Shown here in pieces: positions 8,981 through 17,158 of a stretch of DNA of 64,000 nt; position 1 is the stretch's first letter, and each line of letters begins with the position of its first letter. This stretch comes from Pseudoalteromonas rubra (lineage in GTDB: Bacteria; Pseudomonadota; Gammaproteobacteria; Enterobacterales; Alteromonadaceae), in contig NZ_CP013611.1 of NCBI RefSeq assembly GCF_001482385.1, forward strand, positions 2,418,001 to 2,482,000, read 5' to 3'. Both the position numbers and the translations under genes were made by a program. The notes under the pieces are model-generated. The model had not been told where the DNA came from. It worked only from the letters and a program-made list of their open reading frames with translations, and made no database searches.

Positions 8981-9334
8981 TGTTATAATTCTCCAGAAAT
9001 AATCCTGTTCTGGCCTCACCTGAACCACGGGAAGCCACCTCTCGTGTGCCAAGTCAAGATAAAACACGAAAATCAAATTATCAACACATTAATATAAATT
9101 TTACACGTAAAAATTAACATAAATAGAGTAAATCCATGTTTTTAAAAGGATTTAAATGTTAAAATTAAAATAAGTTTTAGATCTGGATTTAAACAAGAGT
9201 GAAGACTCTATTTTGTTTGATTCATTATTTTTGGTTGGGAAACAGTGACAGGCAAACGATACAATGGCAACCAAGACCTGTGCAACTGAACAGGCCCGGC
9301 TCTCTAAACGAGTGAATGTAATTGATAGGCGTTG
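8981..9334. other. Intergenic region, AT-rich, no gene
   Basis: About 350 bases between the exported-protein gene and the small cytosolic gene, both on the minus strand. It is very AT-rich and holds the minus-strand promoter motifs (GGATTTAAATGT at 9148-9159 and the 16-base motif at 9196-9211). No ORF or RNA gene was recognised. Confidence 0.6.
9196..9211. promoter_or_regulatory. Shared promoter motif, copy 2
   Basis: AGAGTGAAGACTCTAT, identical over 16 bases to 3801-3816. It lies 216 bases upstream of the exported-protein start at 8980. Between motif and gene, ACATTTAAATCC occurs on the minus strand (9159-9148), repeating the arrangement in front of the lipoprotein gene. Confidence 0.4.
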
Positions 9335-9715
9335 TTATTTTTCAACAGGGTAAAGCGTAATTTCCATACCCGCACCGATCGCGGAGATACGTAACAAGGT
9401 GTCTGCGTGCAGCGCCTGAGAATAGCACTTAGGCTGCTCGCCACTGCTAAAGCCGATATCAAAGGTGCGTTTAGAACACCCCAGCCACTGCTTGAGCGCA
9501 GCTTTAGAGCATGATTCGATCAATTCACACAAGTGATTGATGGCTTTATCCGGACTCGTCACTTCGGCACTGGCCTCAATTCTGGCCAACTGGCGATACT
9601 CATCCTTATCGTAATGCAGTATCACTGCGTTCTTTTTAAGATCCGCAACCAGGGCAGAAATATCCTGCTTGGATTCTAACTCTAAATCGACATTTAAAAA
9701 CTGGATTTCTGACAT
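9335..9715 (-). CDS. Small cytosolic protein, DUF4279-like C-terminus
   Basis: A 126-residue protein without signal peptide or membrane segment. The C-terminal half (FDIGFSSGEQPKCYSQAL, then LRISAIGAGMEITLYPVE) resembles the DUF4279 family, whose members end with a similar I..GA..EITIYP strand. This family match is from memory and not certain. It stands alone between the exported-protein gene and a divergent PepSY gene; nothing in the context points to a role. Confidence 0.65.
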   Translation of the reverse strand: MSEIQFLNVDLELESKQDISALVADLKKNAVILHYDKDEYRQLARIEASAEVTSPDKAINHLCELIESCSKAALKQWLGCSKRTFDIGFSSGEQPKCYSQALHADTLLRISAIGAGMEITLYPVEK

Positions 9716-9876
9716 GACGGGACATTTACCTTGTTTCTTTATGAGTGGTTCGCTGCCATACCTGCGTCATGTTCAAGCGCCAGAACACATTCGATTGGCA
9801 GGTGCGACAATATGTCACTATTGATTTTACGCGAATTCTCATAAGCTATCAGCAATTTTGACGAAAAAACAGCACT

Positions 9877-10581
9877 ATGAATAAATCCCGCTTCAAACCC
9901 ATCCGAAAATTCCATAAGATGACAGGCTACCTACTGGCATTACAGATCTTCGCCTGGCTGCTCGGTGGTCTGGTCATGAGTGCCATACCACTGGACATGG
10001 TGCATGGTAAGCACCTGGCCAAGCGTGCGCTGGACAACCCGTTTAGTCAGACTGATTATCGCGCCGACCTTAATCACCTGGCACACTCTGTTAATGGGTT
10101 TAACACACTAACATTTAGTCACTTTCTGGATCAGCCAATGATCATTACCAATGGCGAAGAACGTGCCTATTTCACTGCCACAGGGGCACCGTTTCCTGCT
10201 CCTACCGAAGCGCAGATCCGTGCCAATGCACAAGCCCACTTTCTCGGTGATAGCCCCGTCGACTCCGCACTTCTGCTCTCTACAGGCCCCCGGGAAGTGC
10301 AATATCGCCCTCACATATGGCAGGTCACCTTTGCCGACACACTCAGCACGACTCTGTACCTGGATGCTCGTAGCGGTCAGGTGATCACGGTCAGAAGCAC
10401 GTTGTGGCGCATTTTCGACTTTTTTTGGATGTTACACATCATGGATTATGACGAGCGTGATGATTTCAACAACCCCCTACTGATCACATTTGCTGCCAGC
10501 AGTGTCGCGTTTTGCCTCAGTGGTATGTTGCTGTTGTTACAATCGCCCCCCTGGCGCAGGCGCCGCCAACACGCCCGTTAA
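9877..10581 (+). CDS. PepSY-domain membrane protein
   Basis: A 234-residue protein with an N-terminal membrane helix (MTGYLLALQIFAWLLGGLVMSAI) and a C-terminal one (LLITFAASSVAFCLSGMLLLL). Between them lies a periplasmic region that includes a PepSY-like segment (VQYRPHIWQVTFADTLSTTLYLDARSGQVI). The opening RKFHKMTGYLLALQIFAWLLGG is typical of PepSY-associated TM proteins, which often sit beside ferric reductases or iron-uptake genes. No such neighbour is adjacent here; the siderophore locus begins 16 kb away. Role unknown, perhaps periplasmic redox or metal handling. Confidence 0.8.
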   Translation: MNKSRFKPIRKFHKMTGYLLALQIFAWLLGGLVMSAIPLDMVHGKHLAKRALDNPFSQTDYRADLNHLAHSVNGFNTLTFSHFLDQPMIITNGEERAYFTATGAPFPAPTEAQIRANAQAHFLGDSPVDSALLLSTGPREVQYRPHIWQVTFADTLSTTLYLDARSGQVITVRSTLWRIFDFFWMLHIMDYDERDDFNNPLLITFAASSVAFCLSGMLLLLQSPPWRRRRQHAR

Positions 10582-10616
10582 GCGCCCTGTATAACATCTG
10601 ACCCACACCGGACAAA

Positions 10617-10636
10617 GAGTGTGCGAAAGCACGCTC
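10617..10636. terminator. GNRA-loop hairpin after the PepSY gene
   Basis: GAGTGTGC-GAAA-GCACGCTC forms an 8-bp stem (one G-T pair) with a GAAA tetraloop, 35 bases after the stop codon. There is no T-tract behind it, so termination is uncertain. Confidence 0.35.
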
Positions 10637-10878
10637 GCCTCAGGTTCCTGCCTATTGGTCGTGTCATGCTGTCGCTTTGTTCTTGCCTTAGCTGGCTATG
10701 TTAAGTTTTAATGACAACTTACAGTAAACGCACTATTTTTTTAGGTTTCATTTTGGCCCGATTGCATGGATACACGCCAATTGATGCCTGCGCTTACTTT
10801 AACTTGCACCTTTGTTATAAAGGAAATAACACCCAGAGGTGATGTAGCTATTTTATAAAAGTAAAACGGAATTCGAAG

Positions 10879-11796
10879 ATGTGTCGTTATGTATCGGATA
10901 ACCAAGCAAAGCTCAGTATCTGGCTCCAGTCTTTTTATCATATTGCGCTCAGTGGTAGCTTTTCCAAGGCTGCAAAAAAGTTAGGCCAATCGCGCAGTAC
11001 CCTCACAAATCATGTATTTGAACTTGAGTCCTTGTATTCCGTGCGGCTAATCAACAGAACCACAAGAAGCTTTTCCCTGAGCCGTGAAGGCGATGCCCTA
11101 TTTGAGCAATGCAAACGGCTCAATATGGCCATTTCAGAGAGTCACGAAATGCTCCGTGATTTCTCACAAAACAGCGAAGGGCTACTCAGGGTTAAAATCC
11201 CCAGCGTCCTCGATAACAAAGTCTTTCATGCCCTCCTCAGTCAATATAAAAAAAGCCACCCCAACGTCATTTTAGATATTATGGTCGACAACAACCTGGG
11301 AGACCTGGTCGCAGAAAAAGTGGATGTTGCTTTACACCTGGGGGAGTTACCCGACAGCAACTATATTTGCAAACGCCTTACGACATTTAATACTTATGTT
11401 GTTGCCAGTAAAGAGTACTGGCGCACCCACCCAAAACCCAGCCACCCAAGTGAGTTAATTAATCATCCGTGTATTCGCTATCGCCACTGTAAAACCGGTA
11501 ATAAGTGGAGTTTCAGTGATATTGGAAAGCAGTTTTTAGTTGATATAGGGACGTCCCACATCTGTGACAGTGATGAAATGCTCATCTCTTTCGCACTAGA
11601 CGGCTCAGGTATTGCCACCGCGTTAGACTTTACATCGAAGCAATACATTGAAGATGGGACGTTAGAGACATGTCTTGAGGAGTGGACGCACGAAGTGCAA
11701 CTCAATGCCTTGTTGCAGCACAGAGACAATATGTCGAGCCGCGTAAGAAACTTCATCGATGCACTTATCACACTGATACCGAGTCTAAATACCTAA
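10879..11796 (+). CDS. LysR-family transcriptional regulator
   Basis: A 305-residue regulator. The N-terminal winged helix-turn-helix is clear (FYHIALSGSFSKAAKKLGQSRSTLTNHVFELESLYSVRLINRTTRS, residues about 18-62). An effector-binding domain follows, with the usual two alternating lobes (LLRVKIPSVLDNKVFHALL; KVDVALHLGELPDS). It is read toward the long operon that starts 257 bases downstream and is the only DNA-binding regulator near it, so it is the natural candidate for its control. The effector is unknown. A strong terminator follows, so it is not simply the first gene of the operon. Confidence 0.9.
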   Translation: MCRYVSDNQAKLSIWLQSFYHIALSGSFSKAAKKLGQSRSTLTNHVFELESLYSVRLINRTTRSFSLSREGDALFEQCKRLNMAISESHEMLRDFSQNSEGLLRVKIPSVLDNKVFHALLSQYKKSHPNVILDIMVDNNLGDLVAEKVDVALHLGELPDSNYICKRLTTFNTYVVASKEYWRTHPKPSHPSELINHPCIRYRHCKTGNKWSFSDIGKQFLVDIGTSHICDSDEMLISFALDGSGIATALDFTSKQYIEDGTLETCLEEWTHEVQLNALLQHRDNMSSRVRNFIDALITLIPSLNT

Positions 11797-11803
11797 CCGG
11801 GCA

Positions 11804-11844
11804 GGAGTGATAATTATATCACTCCGCAACATGATTATTTTTTT
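11804..11844 (+). terminator. Terminator after the LysR gene
   Basis: GGAGTGAT-AATTAT-ATCACTCC is a perfect 8-bp stem at 11804-11825. A run of seven T residues follows at 11838-11844, a little farther from the stem than usual. Confidence 0.55.
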
Positions 11845-11871
11845 CTCTTTATAACACAAAAATTTAACACA

Positions 11872-11892
11872 GGCTGATATACTATATCAGCC
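11872..11892. promoter_or_regulatory. Perfect palindrome in the operon promoter region
   Basis: GGCTGATAT and ATATCAGCC are perfect 9-base arms around ACT. The palindrome lies between the LysR terminator and the first operon gene. It fits the dyad symmetry of a LysR-type binding site and is a candidate operator; it could also act as a second transcriptional hairpin. Confidence 0.4.
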
Positions 11893-11995
11893 GAATAGCA
11901 TGCCTCCTCCCCTTTTTTTGTCTGTACATATATTCCACTGATTGTTCCACTTAGTAACATCTGATGTATGAGATTCTGAACATTACTTCAAGTAC

Positions 11996-12051
11996 CCTTA
12001 ACCTCAACATACAAGCTCATAATTGAGAATTAACATCATTGGAGGTTAAGG
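11996..12051 (+). promoter_or_regulatory. Leader inverted repeat covering the first Shine-Dalgarno site
   Basis: CCTTAACCTC (11996-12005) is perfectly complementary to GAGGTTAAGG (12042-12051). The second arm contains the GGAGG ribosome site of the oxygenase gene starting at 12054. A smaller hairpin, CTCA-TAAT-TGAG, lies in the 36-base loop. If the arms pair in mRNA, the ribosome site is hidden, so translation of the operon's first gene could be switched by a ligand, a protein or another RNA. No known riboswitch class is recognised. Confidence 0.45.
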
Positions 12052-12053
12052 CA

Positions 12054-13097
12054 ATGAGTATCAGCGCAGTTCCAAAAGGACGAGGATTGGAACTTAACTT
12101 CAGCAAAGGGCTGACCAGTTCAAATGCCGTGCACAGTTATTTGCAAAGCAACTTGAGCAATTATGATCAGGAAATAGAGCCTTACGTTATTAGTGAAATT
12201 GCAAAGCACGTAATACGGCAAAAACTATTTGAAAATCAATCTATCTTACAAAAAGTAGAAAACTTTGCTGAAGACAATGAATATGACTGGATAATCTTTA
12301 ACAACTGTTTTGATACATCAGGTATTCCATCGACGCCTTGCAATGATAATCCACCTGAACATAAAACATGGAAAATGCCAGCGGCAACATTAATGGGATT
12401 GATTTCTCTAACTGGACACAAAGTTGCCAGTTATAAAGGTGAAATGAATGGGCGTTTAGCCCACATGGTGATGCCAGCAAAAAATAACCCGTTATATCAA
12501 AGCCGCTCAACAAAACAGCTCAAACCTCACACCGAAGTGGTGAATGGACTTTGGCCTGAAGAAATAAAAGCCAATACAGACAAACACTGTATTGCACCCG
12601 ACATATTTGGCCTGGCCAGCATCAGAAACCCAACCAATTGCGCTACACGGGTTTGGTATTTGCAAGATCTGCTGGATAGCCTGCCCTACTCAACCATTCG
12701 CAATTTAATGCGACCTGAGTTTAGAACCACCAGCCAGTCTAGCTTCGACATTAACTACGTCAACGAAGGGGTGAGCGTCATCAAAGAAATCAATGGCAAG
12801 CTCAACATTCGCTTTAGCTATAGCAAGCTAGAAGGGCTAACGCCACGTGCCAAATCCGCACTGACGGAACTCAAGGCATACCTTGATGATGAGCGTACCG
12901 TCACACGTCTCGTGCTCAAACCCGGACAAGTACTGATCCTGAATAACAGAACACTCCTGCATGGCAGAGACAACCTCACCAATCACGCCCTATACGATGG
13001 CAATGACAGGTGGTTAATCCGGATGTATGGGTTTAGTTATGATGGCTGGAGAAAACTGCCGAAAAATGAACGCCTTCAACATGTAGCAACCGTATAA
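12054..13097 (+). CDS. Fe(II)/2-oxoglutarate-dependent oxygenase, VioC/AsnO type
   Basis: A 347-residue protein starting at the ATG at 12054, which has a GGAGG site 8 bases upstream; an in-frame TTG five codons earlier is less likely. It belongs to the clavaminate-synthase-like branch. The iron ligands are readable as H-T-E (about His159 and Glu161 in LKPHTEVVNG) and a distal His (about 303, in RTLLHGRDNL). The 2-oxoglutarate-binding Arg is in DRWLIRMYG. The H-x-E form is typical of VioC and AsnO, which hydroxylate the beta-carbon of free arginine or asparagine. It probably hydroxylates an amino acid or an amino-acid-derived intermediate of the cluster's product. It is the first gene of the long operon. 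Confidence 0.85.
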   Translation: MSISAVPKGRGLELNFSKGLTSSNAVHSYLQSNLSNYDQEIEPYVISEIAKHVIRQKLFENQSILQKVENFAEDNEYDWIIFNNCFDTSGIPSTPCNDNPPEHKTWKMPAATLMGLISLTGHKVASYKGEMNGRLAHMVMPAKNNPLYQSRSTKQLKPHTEVVNGLWPEEIKANTDKHCIAPDIFGLASIRNPTNCATRVWYLQDLLDSLPYSTIRNLMRPEFRTTSQSSFDINYVNEGVSVIKEINGKLNIRFSYSKLEGLTPRAKSALTELKAYLDDERTVTRLVLKPGQVLILNNRTLLHGRDNLTNHALYDGNDRWLIRMYGFSYDGWRKLPKNERLQHVATV

Positions 13098-13118
13098 AAG
13101 AGAAGAAAAGGGAAAAAA

Positions 13119-14339
13119 ATGATTTCACCGTTAGTAGGAAGTGATAGGTACTTTGCCAAGAATGATGCACCTATTTTATTTAAAAAGGCAAAGAACTACA
13201 CAGTGACAGACCAAAATGGCAACCAGTATATCGACTTCATTCTGGGCCTGGGACCTGTCATATTAGGCCACTCTGATGAAGAATTTGTCCGCAGAATATC
13301 AGAACAACTAAGCAATGGCCTGTCATTTCCTGGTTTTGCCGATGTGCATACCGAGCTTGCTAAAGTGTATGAAGCCCAGTATCAGGATATGCGTGTCGTC
13401 ACCCTATTCAAAACCAGTTCAGAAGCCGTAACCGCAGCAATGCGCTGTGCCATGCTGGAAACAGGTCGCAGTAAATTCATTCGCTGTGGCTTCTTAGGAT
13501 GGCACGACAGCCAGATTGCCAACACACCAAGCTGGCACGAGTGGCCAGGCAGTGAAAAACGTGAAGCACTGAGATTCTCACAAGGTATGCGCGGGATTGA
13601 TGGTGAGCAGGGCGTATTTAACTGGACAGATGGCGATATCAAGAGTCTGGAAGCACTTCTGAGCGAACATGGAGACACCACAGCCGCCTTTGCCATTGAT
13701 GTCTATCAGCTGGCATTCATGACCACGGAAACGTTGCAGCAGGCAACCGCACTGTGTCGTCAATATGGCGTAAAAATCATCATCGACGAAACAAAAACAG
13801 CCGGCAGAACAAATCCGGCAGGCATGCTTGATACACAAGCAATTCCGGCAGATTACATCATCCTTGGCAAAGCCGTGGGCAATGGGTTACCACTGGCAGT
13901 GCTACTTGGCAAACCAGAGCACATCAAAATTTATCAAAGCGCGAGGATTGGCGGTACCCACACCAAAGAAGTCCTGTCAGCACACGCCGGGATCATAGTC
14001 GCCGACATAATGCAGCAACGAGAAGGCTATGCGCGCCTGCCACTCATCTGCCAAAAGATTGTTTCAACCATCAATGCCGCCATCACGCATTCGGCCACAA
14101 CAGAGTTACTCAGCGCAACCAGCTTATTAAACGACACCCTGTTTGATCTGCGCTTTTCAGACCATATTCTGAACAACTTTGCGGCCAGAGAGCAGCTGAA
14201 ACAGACCATGATTGCTGAGGGTATTTTCATGTTGCAGGGGCACAACTCATTCGTGTGTTTAGCCCATGAGCAAATCGATTTTAGCCAACTGGAAGACACG
14301 TTAACCACAGCGCTGCGCAACTGGTCAACACAACTGTAA
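13119..14339 (+). CDS. PLP-dependent aminotransferase/aminomutase, glutamate-1-semialdehyde aminomutase-like
   Basis: A 406-residue class III PLP enzyme. Visible features are the cofactor-phosphate region (KTSSEAVTAAMR, about residues 98-109), the Asp that contacts the pyridine nitrogen (IIIDETKTAGR, Asp223), and the Schiff-base Lys in ILGKAVGNGLP (Lys251). The layout is closest to glutamate-1-semialdehyde 2,1-aminomutase (HemL) and its secondary-metabolism relatives, which move or transfer an amino group. The context is specialised metabolism rather than haem synthesis. It lies 21 bases after the oxygenase, so it may act on the hydroxylated product. Good ribosome site AAGGGA. Confidence 0.85.
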   Translation: MISPLVGSDRYFAKNDAPILFKKAKNYTVTDQNGNQYIDFILGLGPVILGHSDEEFVRRISEQLSNGLSFPGFADVHTELAKVYEAQYQDMRVVTLFKTSSEAVTAAMRCAMLETGRSKFIRCGFLGWHDSQIANTPSWHEWPGSEKREALRFSQGMRGIDGEQGVFNWTDGDIKSLEALLSEHGDTTAAFAIDVYQLAFMTTETLQQATALCRQYGVKIIIDETKTAGRTNPAGMLDTQAIPADYIILGKAVGNGLPLAVLLGKPEHIKIYQSARIGGTHTKEVLSAHAGIIVADIMQQREGYARLPLICQKIVSTINAAITHSATTELLSATSLLNDTLFDLRFSDHILNNFAAREQLKQTMIAEGIFMLQGHNSFVCLAHEQIDFSQLEDTLTTALRNWSTQL

Positions 14340-14357
14340 GCTTACCAAGGAAGATTC

Positions 14358-14933
14358 ATGAACAAAGAAAATACAATCAATGAATTACAGGGTTTGTTGG
14401 AAAACTACGCGACTACATACGAGATAGAGGCGCAGTATCGGGAGCACATGTTGTCATTCCTGAAAAGCAGTGACGACCCCATTTATAGTAGCAATCAGGC
14501 AGGACATTTTACCGCTTCTGCCTGGGTCTTGTCGCATGACCGCCAACACGTGTTGCTCACTCAGCATGCCAAAATTGGCAAGTGGTTTCAGCTTGGTGGA
14601 CACATTGAGCCAGAGGACTGCTCTTTTATTGATGCCTGCTTACGAGAAGCAACCGAAGAAAGCGGCATCACCTCACTGTCATCAGCAAACACCTTTGTGC
14701 TCGACATCGATATTCACGATATCCCGGAATACAAAGGAATACCGCAGCATCCGCACTATGATGTGACCTGCTACTTTGTTGCCCCGGCGCAGGCAAAAGC
14801 AATTAAAAATGCAGAATCGACACAGTTGCAATGGATACCACTCGATCAGGTGAAAACACTCACCGACGATCCGGCGATCCACAGAATGGTCGAGAAAACA
14901 CTCGAACTAGAGACCTATAAAGACCATGCTTAA
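14358..14933 (+). CDS. Nudix hydrolase
   Basis: A 191-residue protein with a Nudix box in GGHIEPED...LREATEESGI (about residues 78-102). The spacing between the first part and R-E is one residue longer than the canonical motif, and the first conserved Glu position reads as Asp. The catalytic helix residues R-E-x-x-E-E-x-G are intact. Nudix enzymes cleave nucleoside diphosphates linked to another group, or related pyrophosphates. Its place next to a phosphoribosyltransferase-like gene and phosphatases suggests a nucleotide-linked intermediate. The last 8 bases overlap the transporter gene that follows. Confidence 0.85.
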   Translation: MNKENTINELQGLLENYATTYEIEAQYREHMLSFLKSSDDPIYSSNQAGHFTASAWVLSHDRQHVLLTQHAKIGKWFQLGGHIEPEDCSFIDACLREATEESGITSLSSANTFVLDIDIHDIPEYKGIPQHPHYDVTCYFVAPAQAKAIKNAESTQLQWIPLDQVKTLTDDPAIHRMVEKTLELETYKDHA

Positions 14934-15771
14934 ATACCATTTACAAGGTATATCCGCAAACATCATTTGGGGTTCTCTGCCTTTATATTTTTATTTCTCT
15001 GGCGAGTACCCCCCGCTTTTCTTCTTGCTGGCACAAATTATCAGCACCTTTATATTGCTGGGTTTGTATCTAAAAGTGATGAGAGCAGAGGAAACGCAGC
15101 GCTTTAGCTTAAAGCTAAACCTGCTCCCCGCATTATTATTAATGCTGAATTGGGGTGGATATGCCGTAGCAATAAAGTCGGGTTATGTAATAGAGGCAAG
15201 CTATGCCTATCTTTTACTCCCTATTTTATTGCTGTCAGTGAGTATTTTTAACGGCGAAAGTAATCAGAAAAAGGATTGGTTCTTTTTCTCACTCTCCCTC
15301 TTTATCGTTTTTCTTGAGTTCTATATTAGCGGCAATTTTCCATTTATAGGCCTGCTGATCTCAATACCATTTGTGCTGTATTTACTGTGGCATAAAAAGC
15401 ATAACATCGATCCGTTAACAGGGTTATTTAATGAAACTAAAGCGATGCTGCCCCTGTGTTGTTTATTGTGGTTCTTCATTGATTTTGGCTTTTTAGAAAG
15501 TGTGAAATTAAATGACTGGGCAATGCTATTAATGCTGGGCCTTATTACCCTTTTACCGCTCACTTTATTTGTGAGTGCAAGTAAAAAGGTGAGCTTCAAC
15601 GTGTTGTCTTTGTATCAGATTATGTCCCCTATTTTAGGCATGATCATCGGGTTTCATTTATACCATCAGGACTTAAGCACTTATAAATTTATCCTGTACT
15701 CATCACTGGCTTTGACCTTGATTGTGTACAACATGACAAATCAAATTGGGACAAAAAATGAATCTTACTGA
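14926..15771 (+). CDS. EamA/RarD-like membrane transporter
   Basis: A 281-residue, strongly hydrophobic protein with about nine to ten predicted membrane helices. The start (GISANIIWGSLPLYFYF) and the segment LNWGGYAVAIKSGYVIEASYAYLLLPI match the RarD branch of the EamA (drug/metabolite transporter) superfamily. Such proteins export or import amino acids and small metabolites. Overlaps of 8 and 14 bases with the flanking genes tie it into the operon. Together with the EmrA/EmrB pair downstream it gives the cluster two transport routes, perhaps one for a precursor and one for the product. Confidence 0.8.
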   Translation: MLKYHLQGISANIIWGSLPLYFYFSGEYPPLFFLLAQIISTFILLGLYLKVMRAEETQRFSLKLNLLPALLLMLNWGGYAVAIKSGYVIEASYAYLLLPILLLSVSIFNGESNQKKDWFFFSLSLFIVFLEFYISGNFPFIGLLISIPFVLYLLWHKKHNIDPLTGLFNETKAMLPLCCLLWFFIDFGFLESVKLNDWAMLLMLGLITLLPLTLFVSASKKVSFNVLSLYQIMSPILGMIIGFHLYHQDLSTYKFILYSSLALTLIVYNMTNQIGTKNESY

Positions 15772-16564
15772 TTTACTTGATGAAGTAGTGAAAATTGCAA
15801 AGGAAGCTGCACAAATAATAGAGAAATCTAAGCTCAATGCTGAGTTCTCTATGAAAAGTGATAACACGTTTGTCAGTAAAGTGGATATTAATGTTGAGGA
15901 GTTCATTAGCCTGGCGCTTAAATCCCTTGATTACAATATACCGGTGTTTGGTGAAGAGCTGGGTGTATCAGGGATGGAGACACACGACACTTATTGGCTC
16001 ATCGATCCCATTGATGGCACTGCCTGGTACCGGTTGGGTGTGCCAATTTATGGCTCACTGATCAGCCTGATTGATAAGGGCGAACCCGTATTAGGGTGTG
16101 TGGCGTTACCTGGGATCAATGAGGTGTGCTACGCCGCTAAGGGGCATGGCTGTTTTATTGAAACACCTTATCAAGCCGCCACCAGAGTCTCAATTGAGGA
16201 TCCGGTCACCTCAGTCAAAGAGGCGGTGATCACCGCATCGGGTATTCATGGCACCAGCCTGTGGCTTGAAAATGGCAAGTATCCGTGGCGGATCGATAAC
16301 GTATTTCAGGAAGCACGACTATTTAAACTGTCAGGTGATTGCATTCAACATGTTCAGGTCGCCTGCGGCCGAGTCGATGCCGCCATCGACACCATCATGA
16401 AGCCCTGGGACAGCGCCGCGCTGATTATCTGTTTGCGAGAAGCCGGTGCTGTGGTCATGGACTTACATGGCAACCAGGATCGGTTATTACAACGCGACTC
16501 CCTGTTGTCAGCGGCTTCTCTGCCACTGGCACAAGAACTGTTAGAAAAACTTTCATATCAATAA
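15758..16564 (+). CDS. Inositol-monophosphatase-family phosphatase
   Basis: A 268-residue enzyme starting at the ATG at 15758, inside the end of the transporter gene. The metal-binding motifs of the lithium-sensitive phosphatase fold are complete: GEEL (Glu66/67), WLIDPIDGTAWY (Asp83, Asp86) and a C-terminal WDSAALIICLREAGA. The family removes phosphate from inositol phosphate, histidinol phosphate, 3'-phosphoadenosine 5'-phosphate and fructose bisphosphate. A late dephosphorylation in the cluster's pathway is the likely role; the exact substrate cannot be read. Confidence 0.85.
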   Translation: MNLTDLLDEVVKIAKEAAQIIEKSKLNAEFSMKSDNTFVSKVDINVEEFISLALKSLDYNIPVFGEELGVSGMETHDTYWLIDPIDGTAWYRLGVPIYGSLISLIDKGEPVLGCVALPGINEVCYAAKGHGCFIETPYQAATRVSIEDPVTSVKEAVITASGIHGTSLWLENGKYPWRIDNVFQEARLFKLSGDCIQHVQVACGRVDAAIDTIMKPWDSAALIICLREAGAVVMDLHGNQDRLLQRDSLLSAASLPLAQELLEKLSYQ

Positions 16565-16572
16565 GCAAAAAG

Positions 16573-16598
16573 CGGCGCGGATAACTAGTCCCGCGCCG
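16573..16598. terminator. GC-rich hairpin inside the operon
   Basis: CGGCGCGG and CCGCGCCG form a perfect 8-bp stem with a 10-base loop just after the phosphatase gene. No T-tract follows on the plus strand; on the minus strand CTTTTTGC follows. It may reduce or process transcription before the ankyrin gene rather than stop it. Confidence 0.35.
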
Positions 16599-16649
16599 TC
16601 ACCCCAGATCATAAAACATAACGATAAAACTCTTAGAGACGAGGTTGGA

Positions 16650-17141
16650 ATGAACAAGGAAATTTTAGAACTAGCACAACAGCAACAATGGACTCAGCTA
16701 ACCACACTTTTGCAGGCAGACAGCACAGTAGTCAATGTGCAAGACGAAAAAGGGTACTCCCCCTTACATTATGCAGCGATTCAGGGGCAGTGTGCGGTCA
16801 TCGACGCTCTGGTCGCCAAAGGCAGCGCACTTGAGGCTGCGACTGGCAACGGCAGTACCGCGCTACATAAAGCAGCCACCTTTGGACAGCTTGATGCTAT
16901 CCATACTTTACTCTCGCTGGGCGCCGATTTAGAAGCCAGAACCAACAACCCGGATGTGCCTTCATTTAGTGCACGTACCCCTTTGCATGAAGCCGCAGTG
17001 GAAGGCCATGCCGACGCAGTCACGCTGTTACTTTCACTTGGCGCTGATCAAAACGCGCTGACAGACGCACAGGAAACCGCGCTTGATCTAGCCGTATATT
17101 ATAAACATACCGACGCCGCAGCGGCCTTGTCGCGTTCTTAA
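16650..17141 (+). CDS. Ankyrin-repeat protein
   Basis: A 163-residue cytosolic protein made of about four ankyrin repeats, for example GYSPLHYAAIQGQCAVIDAL, GSTALHKAATFGQLDAIHTL and RTPLHEAAVEGHADAVTLL, with a degenerate fifth at the end. There is no signal peptide and no enzymatic domain. Ankyrin repeats bind proteins, so this may be an adaptor or an immunity/regulatory factor for the cluster. It follows an 85-base gap with a hairpin and has its own good ribosome site, so its level could differ from that of the enzymes. Confidence 0.85.
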   Translation: MNKEILELAQQQQWTQLTTLLQADSTVVNVQDEKGYSPLHYAAIQGQCAVIDALVAKGSALEAATGNGSTALHKAATFGQLDAIHTLLSLGADLEARTNNPDVPSFSARTPLHEAAVEGHADAVTLLLSLGADQNALTDAQETALDLAVYYKHTDAAAALSRS

Positions 17142-17158
17142 CCTTAAGAGAACGCATT

